A DNA stretch of 34,373 nt, taken from contig CP070708.1 in NCBI GenBank assembly GCA_020350285.1, positions 2,525,806-2,560,178 of the forward strand. The letters run 5' to 3'. The notes beneath the pieces are model-generated. The model did not search any database and was not told the DNA's origin. It saw only the letters and a program-made list of their open reading frames with translations. Position 1 is the stretch's first letter, and each line of letters opens with the position of its first letter. The position numbers were made by a program, and so were the translations under genes. This DNA comes from Anaerolineaceae bacterium (lineage in GTDB: Bacteria > Chloroflexota > Anaerolineae > Anaerolineales > E44-bin32). Shown here in pieces: positions 17,032 through 23,916 of this stretch.

Positions 17032-18048
17032 ATGCGCTACATGCAAGATTGCCCACATTGCGGAGAGAAGATCCAGGATGAAGCGATCTTCTGTCGATAT
17101 TGTCGGCGCGATGTTGATCCACCTATGTGGTTAACGAGCATGCAGAAATGCCCTTACTGCGCTGAGTGGATCGAGCGCGGCCTTGACACATGTCCCCTAT
17201 GTAACAAAGAACTTGTAGAGAAGCCTGCGGTTAAGACCCCCCCCTTTACTCAAGAACGACCTCCTGACTTCGCCACAGATTTCCGTCAGAGAGTCGTATT
17301 TGGTGATGAACCTCAAGAAAAGTATCCACTGGAAGATAGACCAGCACCGCCTCCACCACCGCCTGAAGAAGAAACCATTCGTGTCCCTCCCTTCACCCCT
17401 CAAGCTTCCGCTGAGGAAGATGTTTCCTTATTACGAGGGACTTTCCGGGATGAGGACATAGCCGAGGGGCTTGCTGGAATTCGGGCCAGCCAAGTTGAAA
17501 GTGAGAGAATTCGGATTGATCTAGGATCTCTGCTGCGACGAGTCATTCCCATCTTGATCGGTATTGCTGTCGTCGCTGCGATCGTCATCTTGGTCATGGG
17601 GCCTGGAAAAGAATATGTCACGCAGATGACAGAGTCAACACCTACGATAACGGATACCCCTCTACCCATCATCACCGTCACGTTCGGCTTGACCCCCACA
17701 ACAGCTCCAGAACCAACCGATACACCCCAACCTTCACCTGTACCAACCAATGTTTCGGGATGTGTAACATGGGATCAGGTCACGCTCGAAAATGAAGGTC
17801 AGACCATGTGTGTATATGGAGTGATCAGACGTTGGTTTGCGAGCGGGGATATTCCTTTCGTCGCTATCTTCAGTGAAGATTCAGGGACATTCGCCTTTGT
17901 TGATTACAATCAAACATTCGCTGAAGCCAGACCCGGCAATTGTATCGTAGCGGAGGGTTTGATCGAGGTGATGCGAGGTACCCGCCCCTATATCGATCTT
18001 AAAGGCTCCATTGAACTCTGTCCGGAGGATCTGATCGAGACACCATAG
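17032..18048 (+). CDS. Double zinc-ribbon, single-pass membrane protein with exported OB-like domain
   Basis: The N-terminus carries paired zinc-binding knuckles, CPHC/CRYC (about residues 7-27) and CPYC/CPLC (about 42-62). A Pro-rich cytoplasmic linker (PPPPPPEEE) follows, then one TM helix (VIPILIGIAVVAAIVILVMG, about residue 180). Outside is a Thr/Pro linker and a ~90-residue domain with GCVTWDQVTL..MCVYGVI..NCIVAEGLIEV, whose strand pattern suggests an OB-fold (nucleic-acid or ligand-binding type); four cysteines could make two disulfides. The plan matches the protein at 1996, though sequences differ outside the ribbons. The role is unknown. The ATG has GAGG 5 bp upstream; an in-frame ATG three codons later is possible. 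A strong hairpin follows at 18095. Confidence 0.78.
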   Translation: MRYMQDCPHCGEKIQDEAIFCRYCRRDVDPPMWLTSMQKCPYCAEWIERGLDTCPLCNKELVEKPAVKTPPFTQERPPDFATDFRQRVVFGDEPQEKYPLEDRPAPPPPPPEEETIRVPPFTPQASAEEDVSLLRGTFRDEDIAEGLAGIRASQVESERIRIDLGSLLRRVIPILIGIAVVAAIVILVMGPGKEYVTQMTESTPTITDTPLPIITVTFGLTPTTAPEPTDTPQPSPVPTNVSGCVTWDQVTLENEGQTMCVYGVIRRWFASGDIPFVAIFSEDSGTFAFVDYNQTFAEARPGNCIVAEGLIEVMRGTRPYIDLKGSIELCPEDLIETP

Positions 18049-18094
18049 TTTGGTTGTTCGTTGGCACATTAATTTAGTATCGACGCGCCCAGGT

Positions 18095-18127
18095 ACCTCC
18101 TCGCGAATTAAAAGTTCGCGGGGAGGT
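18095..18127 (+). terminator. Strong hairpin after the zinc-ribbon gene, inside a larger inverted repeat
   Basis: ACCTCCTCGCGAA (18095-18107) and TTCGCGGGGAGGT (18115-18127) form a 13-bp stem (one T-G pair) with a 7-nt loop, 46 bp after the stop codon. An outer pair GCCCAGGT (18087-18094) and ACCTGGGC (18161-18168) encloses it. There is no U-tract, so termination is only inferred. Confidence 0.5.
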
Positions 18128-18829
18128 TGATCGAGTCTGAGATTACAGAAATTCTAGGACACCTGGGCATTTATGTAGGGGCGTAATTAATTGCGTCACT
18201 ACGTTGATCCTGGATAATTGCATCCTTTCGGGGAATTGGTATCCAACACAGCCTCACCCTTCCGAGTGCGTAGTGATGAGCAGGCTGAAACCTACGCATG
18301 TCTGCGAATTGAAATCGATATGTCAACAATTCTCTTCAACAACTGATTGCCTGGGTGTCCAGGTGCAAAAGTGCCCTAGTTGTTGAAATCACAGACTTTA
18401 GCTACCCGCTGCACAAATCTCACATAGAATAGTACCGAGGTGCTATTCTTCCCTCCCAATTGTGACACCTTCCACTTCTTCGACCAAAAATTGGGTGCTA
18501 TGCTGAATTCAACTCATGGATGACCCCACTTAATCAAGATACTGGTCCAAGAACACGCCCATTGGGTCCATGAAGACCATTAAAATCACTCACATCACAC
18601 ATGTCTGGTTCAGTGAATTAAACCTCATCAACCCCCCACACCCGGATTATCATGATCCGGGCATCGATGGCTACACGAAATAACCAATATGTAATAAGGG
18701 TGATCGTTTCACTCTTATTAAGTATCCTCAAGCAGTTTATAGTGTTTAATCTTGTGGAAATTAGACCCATCCAGCATGCGGTCATACAACTCCGCATACG
18801 TGGTTTATTCGTGGGGTCCGGAGTAAGTC
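18128..18829. other. Long gene-poor region upstream of cstA, rich in inverted repeats
   Basis: I see no convincing protein gene here. A degenerate family-2 repeat (GTAGGGGCGTAATTAATTG and CACTAC) covers about 18176-18203. AGAATAGTACC (18426-18436) and GGTGCTATTCT (18439-18449) make an 11-bp hairpin with almost no loop. CCCAATT near 18455 and AATTGGG near 18490 form another inverted pair. A 67-residue hydrophobic ORF at 18652-18855 lacks a ribosome-binding site and is doubtful. The region may hold the cstA promoter and regulatory sites, but no consensus promoter stands out. Confidence 0.4.
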
Positions 18830-18931
18830 ATGGTAAAGCAAAGAAAGGAGGATGATTGGAGGATAATTTCGAATACCGTTATCAAACCAACAGCGATCTT
18901 TTACTCTCTTCAAAGGAGTGAGAACCCATGA
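18830..18931 (+). CDS. Possible 33-residue leader peptide overlapping the cstA start
   Basis: An ATG at 18830 preceded by CGGAG at 6 bp opens a 33-codon frame that ends in a TGA overlapping the cstA ATG (ATGA). The peptide begins MVKQRKEDDWRII and is basic, with no TM helix and no recognised motif. The arrangement fits a translated leader coupled to cstA. It may also be chance, since the frame is short; there is no homology evidence. Confidence 0.35.
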   Translation: MVKQRKEDDWRIISNTVIKPTAIFYSLQRSENP

Positions 18932-20664
18932 ATTCGCTAATTATCTTACTTATCGGGGTACTGGGCATCGCTGTAGGTTACGGCTTCTACGCCCGAACCA
19001 TCGACAAGAATATCATCCAACCCGATCCGAAAAAGGCAACCCCAGCCACCATGTACATGGATGGGGTCGACTTTACACCTGCCAGCCGCAACGTCCTTTA
19101 TGGCTATCAATTCAAATCCATCGCCGCTCTTGGACCGATCGTAGGTCCGATAGTCGCTGTACGTTGGGGTTGGCTTCCAGCGCTGCTATGGATCGTTTTT
19201 GGGACCTTTTTCATCGGCTGGGTGCAAGACTACAGCAGCATCATTCTTGGCGTTCGGGAGGAAGGCAAAACCTTCGGTGCCCTCAGCTACAAACTCATTT
19301 CTCCTCGTGCCAGAACGATCCTCTTGATTTTCATCTACCTATATCTGCTTCTCATTATGGGAGCGTTCGGCAAGATCGTCGGTTATGATCTTATGACAAA
19401 GCCCGCCGTTCCACTGGGTGTACTCTTTGTCATGGGTGTAGGCTTGCTTGCTGGTCAGATGACCTACCGCTGGAAGATCGACATCCTCATCACCAGTGTC
19501 GTGACGGTCATCTTGGCCTTTGTAGGCATCTGGCTCGGAACACTGACAGGGGTCCAGAACTTCTTCACAAACATCAACGAATTGTTCGGATTTTCCTTTG
19601 GTGATGTCACCTGGGCAAGGATGTTGTGGAGTATAGTGGTGCTTGTTATTTGCTACTTCGGCGCCGTGCTCCCTATCTGGCGCTGGGCTCAACCCATTAA
19701 CTACGTGTCCTTCTGGATCGTCTTCCTTGGGATCATTGGAGGGACCGTTGGACTGCTTCTCTGGCGTCCAACGATTGACGCTGCAGCCTTCCCGGCTTTA
19801 ACAACTTGGGACGGTAAATTGGGTGAACTTGGCGCTCTCGGACCAATGTGGCCACTGCTGTTCGTGACCATCGCATGTGGTGCGATCTCTGGCTGGCACA
19901 GTCTCGTCTCCAGCTCTGGAACAGCTCGCCAGATAGAGAAAGAAACCGATGCCTTACCCGTCGGCGGTGGCGCCATGTTCCTTGAGATGTTTGTGGCGGT
20001 CCTGTCGCTTCTCGCTGCTACCGTAGGTGTTGGAGCAGCAAGATATGTTGAGCTAAACGCGGGAGCGTTTGTATTCGCTGAAGGGTTAAGCAAGTTCCTA
20101 ACCTATGTGGGCATACCCGAATCCTTCGGTCTCCCCTACGGGGCGGTCTTCCTTACTCTTATGGCGTTGACCATCATGTACTTGGTGGTGCGTTTCATGC
20201 GGGTAGCGAGCGCCGAATTCCTCGGGGACGCCGTGCCGGCGTTGAAGAACGTCCACATCGGTACAATTGTCGCGCTGGCTCTCTCCTTGTTGCTGATCTG
20301 GACTGGCTACTGGTCTCACGTTTGGATCCTCTTCGGATCATCCAATCAGCTCATGGCCGCGTTGGCATTGCTGCTAGCTTCCTTGTGGCTGATGACAAAA
20401 GCCAAAAACTACACATGGACCTTCGTTCCCTTTGTCTTTATGTTCCTCACCACTATGGCAGCTTTGGCTCGAACATCTTATGTCGTGTTGAGGGATGCCA
20501 TTACAAAAGGTGCTGAACTTCCGATCGACAAGGTCATCGGAAACTACGTTGCCGGTGTTATTGGTGTCGTCCTCTTCCTGGCCGCACTCTACCTAGCGGT
20601 AGACGCAGTTCGAGCCATTCAAACCCGATTGGCGGAGGGACGCGCCACTGCTGGCACCGACTAA
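18928..20664 (+). CDS. cstA: CstA family carbon starvation protein (pyruvate/peptide transporter)
   Basis: CstA proteins are inner-membrane carriers linked to uptake of pyruvate and of peptides during carbon starvation. The 578-residue protein has many TM helices and begins MNSLIILLIGVLGIAVGYGF. The conserved cytoplasmic loops are present: ATPATMYMDGVDFTPASRNV near residue 39, YGYQFKSIAALGPIVGP, and GWVQDYSSIILGVREEGKTFG. GAISGWHSLVSSSGTARQIE near residue 320 is the other diagnostic segment. It is shorter than the ~700-residue E. coli CstA, like the shorter members of the family. The start has AAAGGAG 10 bp upstream. A 12-bp terminator follows, making it probably a single-gene unit, perhaps with the leader ORF at 18830. 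Confidence 0.94.
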   Translation: MNSLIILLIGVLGIAVGYGFYARTIDKNIIQPDPKKATPATMYMDGVDFTPASRNVLYGYQFKSIAALGPIVGPIVAVRWGWLPALLWIVFGTFFIGWVQDYSSIILGVREEGKTFGALSYKLISPRARTILLIFIYLYLLLIMGAFGKIVGYDLMTKPAVPLGVLFVMGVGLLAGQMTYRWKIDILITSVVTVILAFVGIWLGTLTGVQNFFTNINELFGFSFGDVTWARMLWSIVVLVICYFGAVLPIWRWAQPINYVSFWIVFLGIIGGTVGLLLWRPTIDAAAFPALTTWDGKLGELGALGPMWPLLFVTIACGAISGWHSLVSSSGTARQIEKETDALPVGGGAMFLEMFVAVLSLLAATVGVGAARYVELNAGAFVFAEGLSKFLTYVGIPESFGLPYGAVFLTLMALTIMYLVVRFMRVASAEFLGDAVPALKNVHIGTIVALALSLLLIWTGYWSHVWILFGSSNQLMAALALLLASLWLMTKAKNYTWTFVPFVFMFLTTMAALARTSYVVLRDAITKGAELPIDKVIGNYVAGVIGVVLFLAALYLAVDAVRAIQTRLAEGRATAGTD

Positions 20665-20681
20665 ACTACCCCACGAACCTG

Positions 20682-20718
20682 AGCGAGAGGAGCATGAGCT
20701 CCTCTCGCTTCTCTTTTT
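20682..20718 (+). terminator. Rho-independent terminator of cstA
   Basis: AGCGAGAGGAGC (20682-20693), loop ATGA, and GCTCCTCTCGCT (20698-20709) make a perfect 12-bp stem followed by TCTCTTTTT. The tail runs directly into the GGAG ribosome-binding site of the next gene. Confidence 0.92.
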
Positions 20719-20731
20719 GGAGTGCCAAACA

Positions 20732-21103
20732 ATGCCAACAATTTCCCTTCAGGTGATCACGCCTGTGATCACAAATTTCTACCACTGTATGCATTGCGAA
20801 CAGATTTTCAGCCAGACTGGGATCGGACAGCAGGTCCATCAAGAGGAAATTGATGGATACCCTGAGGATATCAAAGGTGATGTCACACGCTTGACGGACT
20901 GGTTGTTCGAGATCGCACACCAGTATGGTGATCAGATCCAGATTCAAGTCATAGATCCACAATCGATCGAGGGATTTTTCAAATCATTAAGATATTGGAT
21001 TCGCAAGTATCCCGCTTTCATTGTTAACGGTCGCGAGAAGTTCATAGGATGGGATAAAGAGACTCTGGAAGGGATATTACAAAAGCAATTGACGACCGGA
21101 TGA
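20732..21103 (+). CDS. Small thioredoxin-fold protein with CMHC active site
   Basis: The 123-residue product has a thioredoxin-like pattern: a first strand (SLQVITPVITNFY), a redox motif CMHC at residues 19-22, and a YPAFIVNG segment with the likely cis-proline (about residue 94), then a helix at the C-terminus. Unlike typical thioredoxins the motif is CxHC rather than WCGPC and the active-site Trp is absent, so it may be a disulfide reductase with a particular partner. A C-terminal GWDKETLEGIL helps mark the fold. I chose the ATG at 20732, with GGAG 9 bp upstream. It starts only 14 bp after the cstA terminator and precedes the ArsA-like operon, whose promoter overlaps its last codons. Cysteines in this gene contrast with their absence in both ATPases. 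Confidence 0.75.
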   Translation: MPTISLQVITPVITNFYHCMHCEQIFSQTGIGQQVHQEEIDGYPEDIKGDVTRLTDWLFEIAHQYGDQIQIQVIDPQSIEGFFKSLRYWIRKYPAFIVNGREKFIGWDKETLEGILQKQLTTG

Positions 21104-21116
21104 GGAGGGATATAAT
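21089..21116 (+). promoter_or_regulatory. Strong promoter for the small-protein/ArsA-like operon
   Basis: TTGACG (21089-21094), a 16-bp spacer and TATAAT (21111-21116) match the sigma-70 consensus closely. The -35 lies within the last codons of the thioredoxin-like gene. The leader before the next gene would be about 110 nt. Confidence 0.65.
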
Positions 21117-21233
21117 CCGTAAGTGTAATAATCAGTACCAACACATAATGGGGATACAAAAAATTTCTATTTCCTAATTATTCAATTTGATGCCTTTGAA
21201 GGACAAAAGGCAACCGATTTGTAGAGTTCGGAA

Positions 21234-21521
21234 GTGATCAAACGAATAGAAGCCATGATAGAAAAATCAGTTCGTGCTCTGCGAGAGGTCATCTATGGGA
21301 TGACCGTTTATGATTGGGTCCACGAACTGGAGAAGGCGAGGAACGAACAGGAAAGGTTGTTCACACTGATCATATTCGGTGATCTATTAGGGGTTCCCAT
21401 CCTGCCTCCCTATCACATGCTTCGTCTTGTTCCTTACCTCGTACCCTCGTTTGAGAGCTGGCGACGCAGCATGCTTCGAGAGCGAGATTTCACGGATCTC
21501 ATCGATCAAGAGATCGGATGA
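21234..21521 (+). CDS. Small protein of unknown function, paralogue 1 (ArsA-operon partner)
   Basis: This 95-residue protein aligns without gaps, residue for residue from its start, with the 91-residue product of the next gene. Shared features are IYGM at 20-23, LF then GDLLGVPILPPY at about residues 49-60, LRL.PY.VP at about 63-71, and a basic W.R.MLRE.D.TD C-terminus. The central part is hydrophobic with a single Asp and two Pro, so it may associate with a membrane surface or form a helical hairpin rather than a full TM helix. No domain is recognised. The start is a GTG at 21234 with only a weak ribosome-binding site; the gapless match to the paralogue supports this start. There are no cysteines. 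Confidence 0.7.
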   Translation: MIKRIEAMIEKSVRALREVIYGMTVYDWVHELEKARNEQERLFTLIIFGDLLGVPILPPYHMLRLVPYLVPSFESWRRSMLRERDFTDLIDQEIG

Positions 21522-21558
21522 TGATTCGTTTATATCCCTACCCTTGGAGAGGAAAACG

Positions 21559-21834
21559 ATGACCGAAGAAGAGAAGAACATCCTGAAGAAACTCGGTATG
21601 TCCGCCATAGAGTTCATCTATGGTATGGCCGGTCATGACATGACCCGCTTCGCCCTTAAAACCCGAGGGAGCATGGAGCATTTGTTTATCCTGATCACGA
21701 TGGGTGATCTATTGGGGGTTCCTATCCTTCCCCCCTACTATTCGCTGAGGCTCCTCCCCTATGTAGTACCCCAAATATCGACCTGGAAACGTCGCATGTT
21801 GCGAGAAAAAGACTTAACGGACGCATTAGCGTAG
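21559..21834 (+). CDS. Small protein of unknown function, paralogue 2 (ArsA-operon partner)
   Basis: The 91-residue product is the second copy of the duplicated small protein: MTEEEKNILKKLGMSAIEF, then GDLLGVPILPPYYSLRLLPY, then the C-terminal MLREKDLTDALA. The ATG at 21559 has AGAGG upstream, and the alignment with the first copy confirms it; longer in-frame starts at 21427 would run through the preceding gene. It lies 37 bp after paralogue 1 and 13 bp before the first ATPase, so it is clearly in the same operon. I do not recognise the family. Its constant place beside the ATPases suggests a subunit, adaptor or client. Confidence 0.75.
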   Translation: MTEEEKNILKKLGMSAIEFIYGMAGHDMTRFALKTRGSMEHLFILITMGDLLGVPILPPYYSLRLLPYVVPQISTWKRRMLREKDLTDALA

Positions 21835-21847
21835 GAGTTATTTACCG

Positions 21848-22873
21848 ATGTCATTGGCAAACATTTTTGAGGAATATCCTGAACGTCGCTACATCATGTT
21901 CGGTGGCAAGGGTGGGTTAGGTAAGACGACATTCTCTGCTGCCACGGCTTATCATTTGGCCAAAAGCGGCCACCGCGTACTTGTATTTTCTGTTGACCCA
22001 CAGGCATCGCTCTCGGATATCTTTGAACGCGACATCTTCGGTAAAGGCCCAGTAGAGATTGTGCCCAATCTGTTCGCCCAAGAGATCGATGCCGATCAAC
22101 ACATCCGAGCCTATCAAGACGAAATCCGCCAGAAGATCCTCGATATGTACGGGATGGAGGAGGTCCCAGAGGAAATCGAGTCCTATATTCAAGCCGCCGC
22201 GGCGGAACCGGCGATGGAGGAGAGCGCGATCTTCGACCAAGTGGTCGATATCGTTGTAGCAGCGGAGTATGACTACTATATCTACGATCTCGTTCCTCTA
22301 GGTCACGCTCTGTATTACCTCAGTATGGCCAGTGTGTACGATGAATGGATCGATAAGATCACCGACCTTCGTGAGGAAATGGAGGAGTATAGTAAAGTCG
22401 CCTCCTTGATCCAACGAGATAAAGAGCTTGAAGAGGACATGATCCTGCAAGAGCTATTGGATATTAAATACCGGATCAACACCTCCTCCAGCATCTTGAC
22501 CGACAAAGAAAAAACCGCCTTCTTCTTCGTTATCATTCCCGAGGAGATGGCGCTGATTGACACCCTCAAAGCTGCTGACCTGTTCGCGAAATATGATGTG
22601 CCTTTGAGCGGATACGTAGTAAACCGCGTCATCCCGCCAGGATTAGCTCAACAGAATATCCCAGAATATCTCCGCAATCGGCTCAAGATGCAGGAGGGGC
22701 ACCTAGCCCGTATCGATGAACTTTTCGGTGAGCAGGTGCTGGCTCAGATACCGGAGTTCGAACGTGATGTGACAGGATTACCGATGATCGAGAAGATGGC
22801 CGAGGCGATGTTTGGATCAATCACTGAACCCACTACTGCACCCTCGAAGTCGGTTGAAGGAGCAAACCCATGA
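21848..22873 (+). CDS. Get3/ArsA-family ATPase, first of a pair
   Basis: The 341-residue protein belongs to the Get3/ArsA/TRC40 branch of SIMIBI ATPases, which bind ATP in a dimer and shuttle membrane proteins or energise transport. The deviant Walker A GGKGGLGKTT (residues 19-28, signature lysine K21) is intact. Switch I reads SVDPQASLSD (48-57) and retains the Asp (D50), but lacks the usual DPAHS histidine. Switch II reads DLVPLGHALYYL (147-158) in place of the family's DTAPTGHTLR, so T and T are lost. There is EPAMEESAIF at 120-129, like the Get3 PGxDE motif. It contains no cysteine, so it cannot hold the Get3 zinc or ArsA arsenite site. It overlaps the next gene by ATGA. Confidence 0.88.
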   Translation: MSLANIFEEYPERRYIMFGGKGGLGKTTFSAATAYHLAKSGHRVLVFSVDPQASLSDIFERDIFGKGPVEIVPNLFAQEIDADQHIRAYQDEIRQKILDMYGMEEVPEEIESYIQAAAAEPAMEESAIFDQVVDIVVAAEYDYYIYDLVPLGHALYYLSMASVYDEWIDKITDLREEMEEYSKVASLIQRDKELEEDMILQELLDIKYRINTSSSILTDKEKTAFFFVIIPEEMALIDTLKAADLFAKYDVPLSGYVVNRVIPPGLAQQNIPEYLRNRLKMQEGHLARIDELFGEQVLAQIPEFERDVTGLPMIEKMAEAMFGSITEPTTAPSKSVEGANP

Positions 22874-23847
22874 TCGAGAAACCGATGCAAGCATTCCTCA
22901 TGGAACACCCGCAAATGAAATACACCTTCTTCGGCGGTAAGGGTGGTGTGGGTAAAACGGTACTCGCTGGGGCAACCGCGTTGTGGTTCGCAAAACAAGG
23001 CAAACGCACGCTTTTGGCTTCAACCAATCCTGTACACAGTCTGACAGGCTTACTGGACCAGGATGTTTACGGTACGCCTACACCCGTGGAAGGTCAGCCT
23101 AATCTCATCGCTTATGAAATCGACACACGAGAAACCATCGATCGCTCTAAACAGGAAATCCGGGAGAAGATCAGTTGGTTTCTCAAGTTCGCTGATATCA
23201 AAACCAAGGCCGATGAGTTCGTTGAATCTGCGACCATGAACCCCGCGTTCGAAGAGTCAGCGATGTTTGAGAATATGATTGATCTCATGTTCGAAGATGA
23301 ATATGATACTTATGTCTTTGATACGGCTCCAACCGCTAACGCTCGGCGCTTGTTGGGCATGTCTTCGGTTTATTCGATGTGGGTGAATAAGATGGTGAAG
23401 AGTCGTGAGGAGGCCAAATCACTTCGAGAGCTTCTCTCCTATAGTCGTCGCAAGGAAGAAAAGGACCCATTGATGGAGTATTTGTTGAACCTCCGTGAGC
23501 GTATGTCGCACGCGAAAGATCTCCTCACAAACCCTGATCTGACCGCGTTTTTCTTCGTTACCCTTCCTGAGGCACTCCCCATCGCGGTGATTACACGCTT
23601 TATAAACTGGTTCGATGAATTCGGTATCCCAGTCGGAGGCGTGGTCGTTAATATGGCGATCGATGAAACCACCGTGACTGAGGACGCCCCAGATTTCGTG
23701 AAGAACCGCTTTGATATGAAAACAGGATACATGAAGAAAATCGCCAACATCTTAGATGGTGATGTCCGTGCAAATGTGCAGTTATTTGAAACCGAGGTTC
23801 GGGGTGTGACGATGTTGGGTCGAACGGCTGAGTATCTTTTCGCATAA
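22870..23847 (+). CDS. Get3/ArsA-family ATPase, second of a pair
   Basis: The 325-residue partner has the Walker A GGKGGVGKTV (residues 22-31) and an intact switch II DTAPTANARRLL (151-162). Switch I is STNPVHSLTG (51-60): the Asp that activates water in Get3 (D57 in yeast) is Asn here (N53), the change used in laboratory ATPase-dead Get3. The histidine H56 that the partner lacks is kept. NPAFEESAMF (124-133) matches the partner's motif. No cysteine occurs. The gene starts inside the stop of the first ATPase (ATGA), so equal production and heterodimer formation are likely. A catalytic role different from the first ATPase is inferred; whether it hydrolyses ATP is not known. Confidence 0.88.
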   Translation: MIEKPMQAFLMEHPQMKYTFFGGKGGVGKTVLAGATALWFAKQGKRTLLASTNPVHSLTGLLDQDVYGTPTPVEGQPNLIAYEIDTRETIDRSKQEIREKISWFLKFADIKTKADEFVESATMNPAFEESAMFENMIDLMFEDEYDTYVFDTAPTANARRLLGMSSVYSMWVNKMVKSREEAKSLRELLSYSRRKEEKDPLMEYLLNLRERMSHAKDLLTNPDLTAFFFVTLPEALPIAVITRFINWFDEFGIPVGGVVVNMAIDETTVTEDAPDFVKNRFDMKTGYMKKIANILDGDVRANVQLFETEVRGVTMLGRTAEYLFA

Positions 23848-23916
23848 GAGGTCGTCCATCAGCCTACCTCAGTTGTTATTAAGCCAAGGCATAAGCGAAT
23901 TCGATAAAGGTGTCCA

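Noticed and set aside
18204..18386. 60-residue ORF after the zinc-ribbon gene
   Set aside because: No ribosome-binding site and no recognisable pattern; it overlaps repeat-like sequence.
18652..18855. 67-residue hydrophobic ORF before cstA
   Set aside because: No ribosome-binding site before either possible ATG, and it ends within the leader; I cannot support it as a gene, though a small membrane protein is not excluded.
18852..18866. Four-codon minigene ATGATTGGAGGATAA after AAAGGAGG
   Set aside because: The Shine-Dalgarno sequence directly touches the ATG, too close for initiation; the 33-codon frame from 18830 is better placed.
21848..23847. Arsenite efflux (arsA) operon
   Set aside because: Neither ATPase has any cysteine, and no arsB, arsC, arsD or arsR is present; only the ATPase fold is shared.
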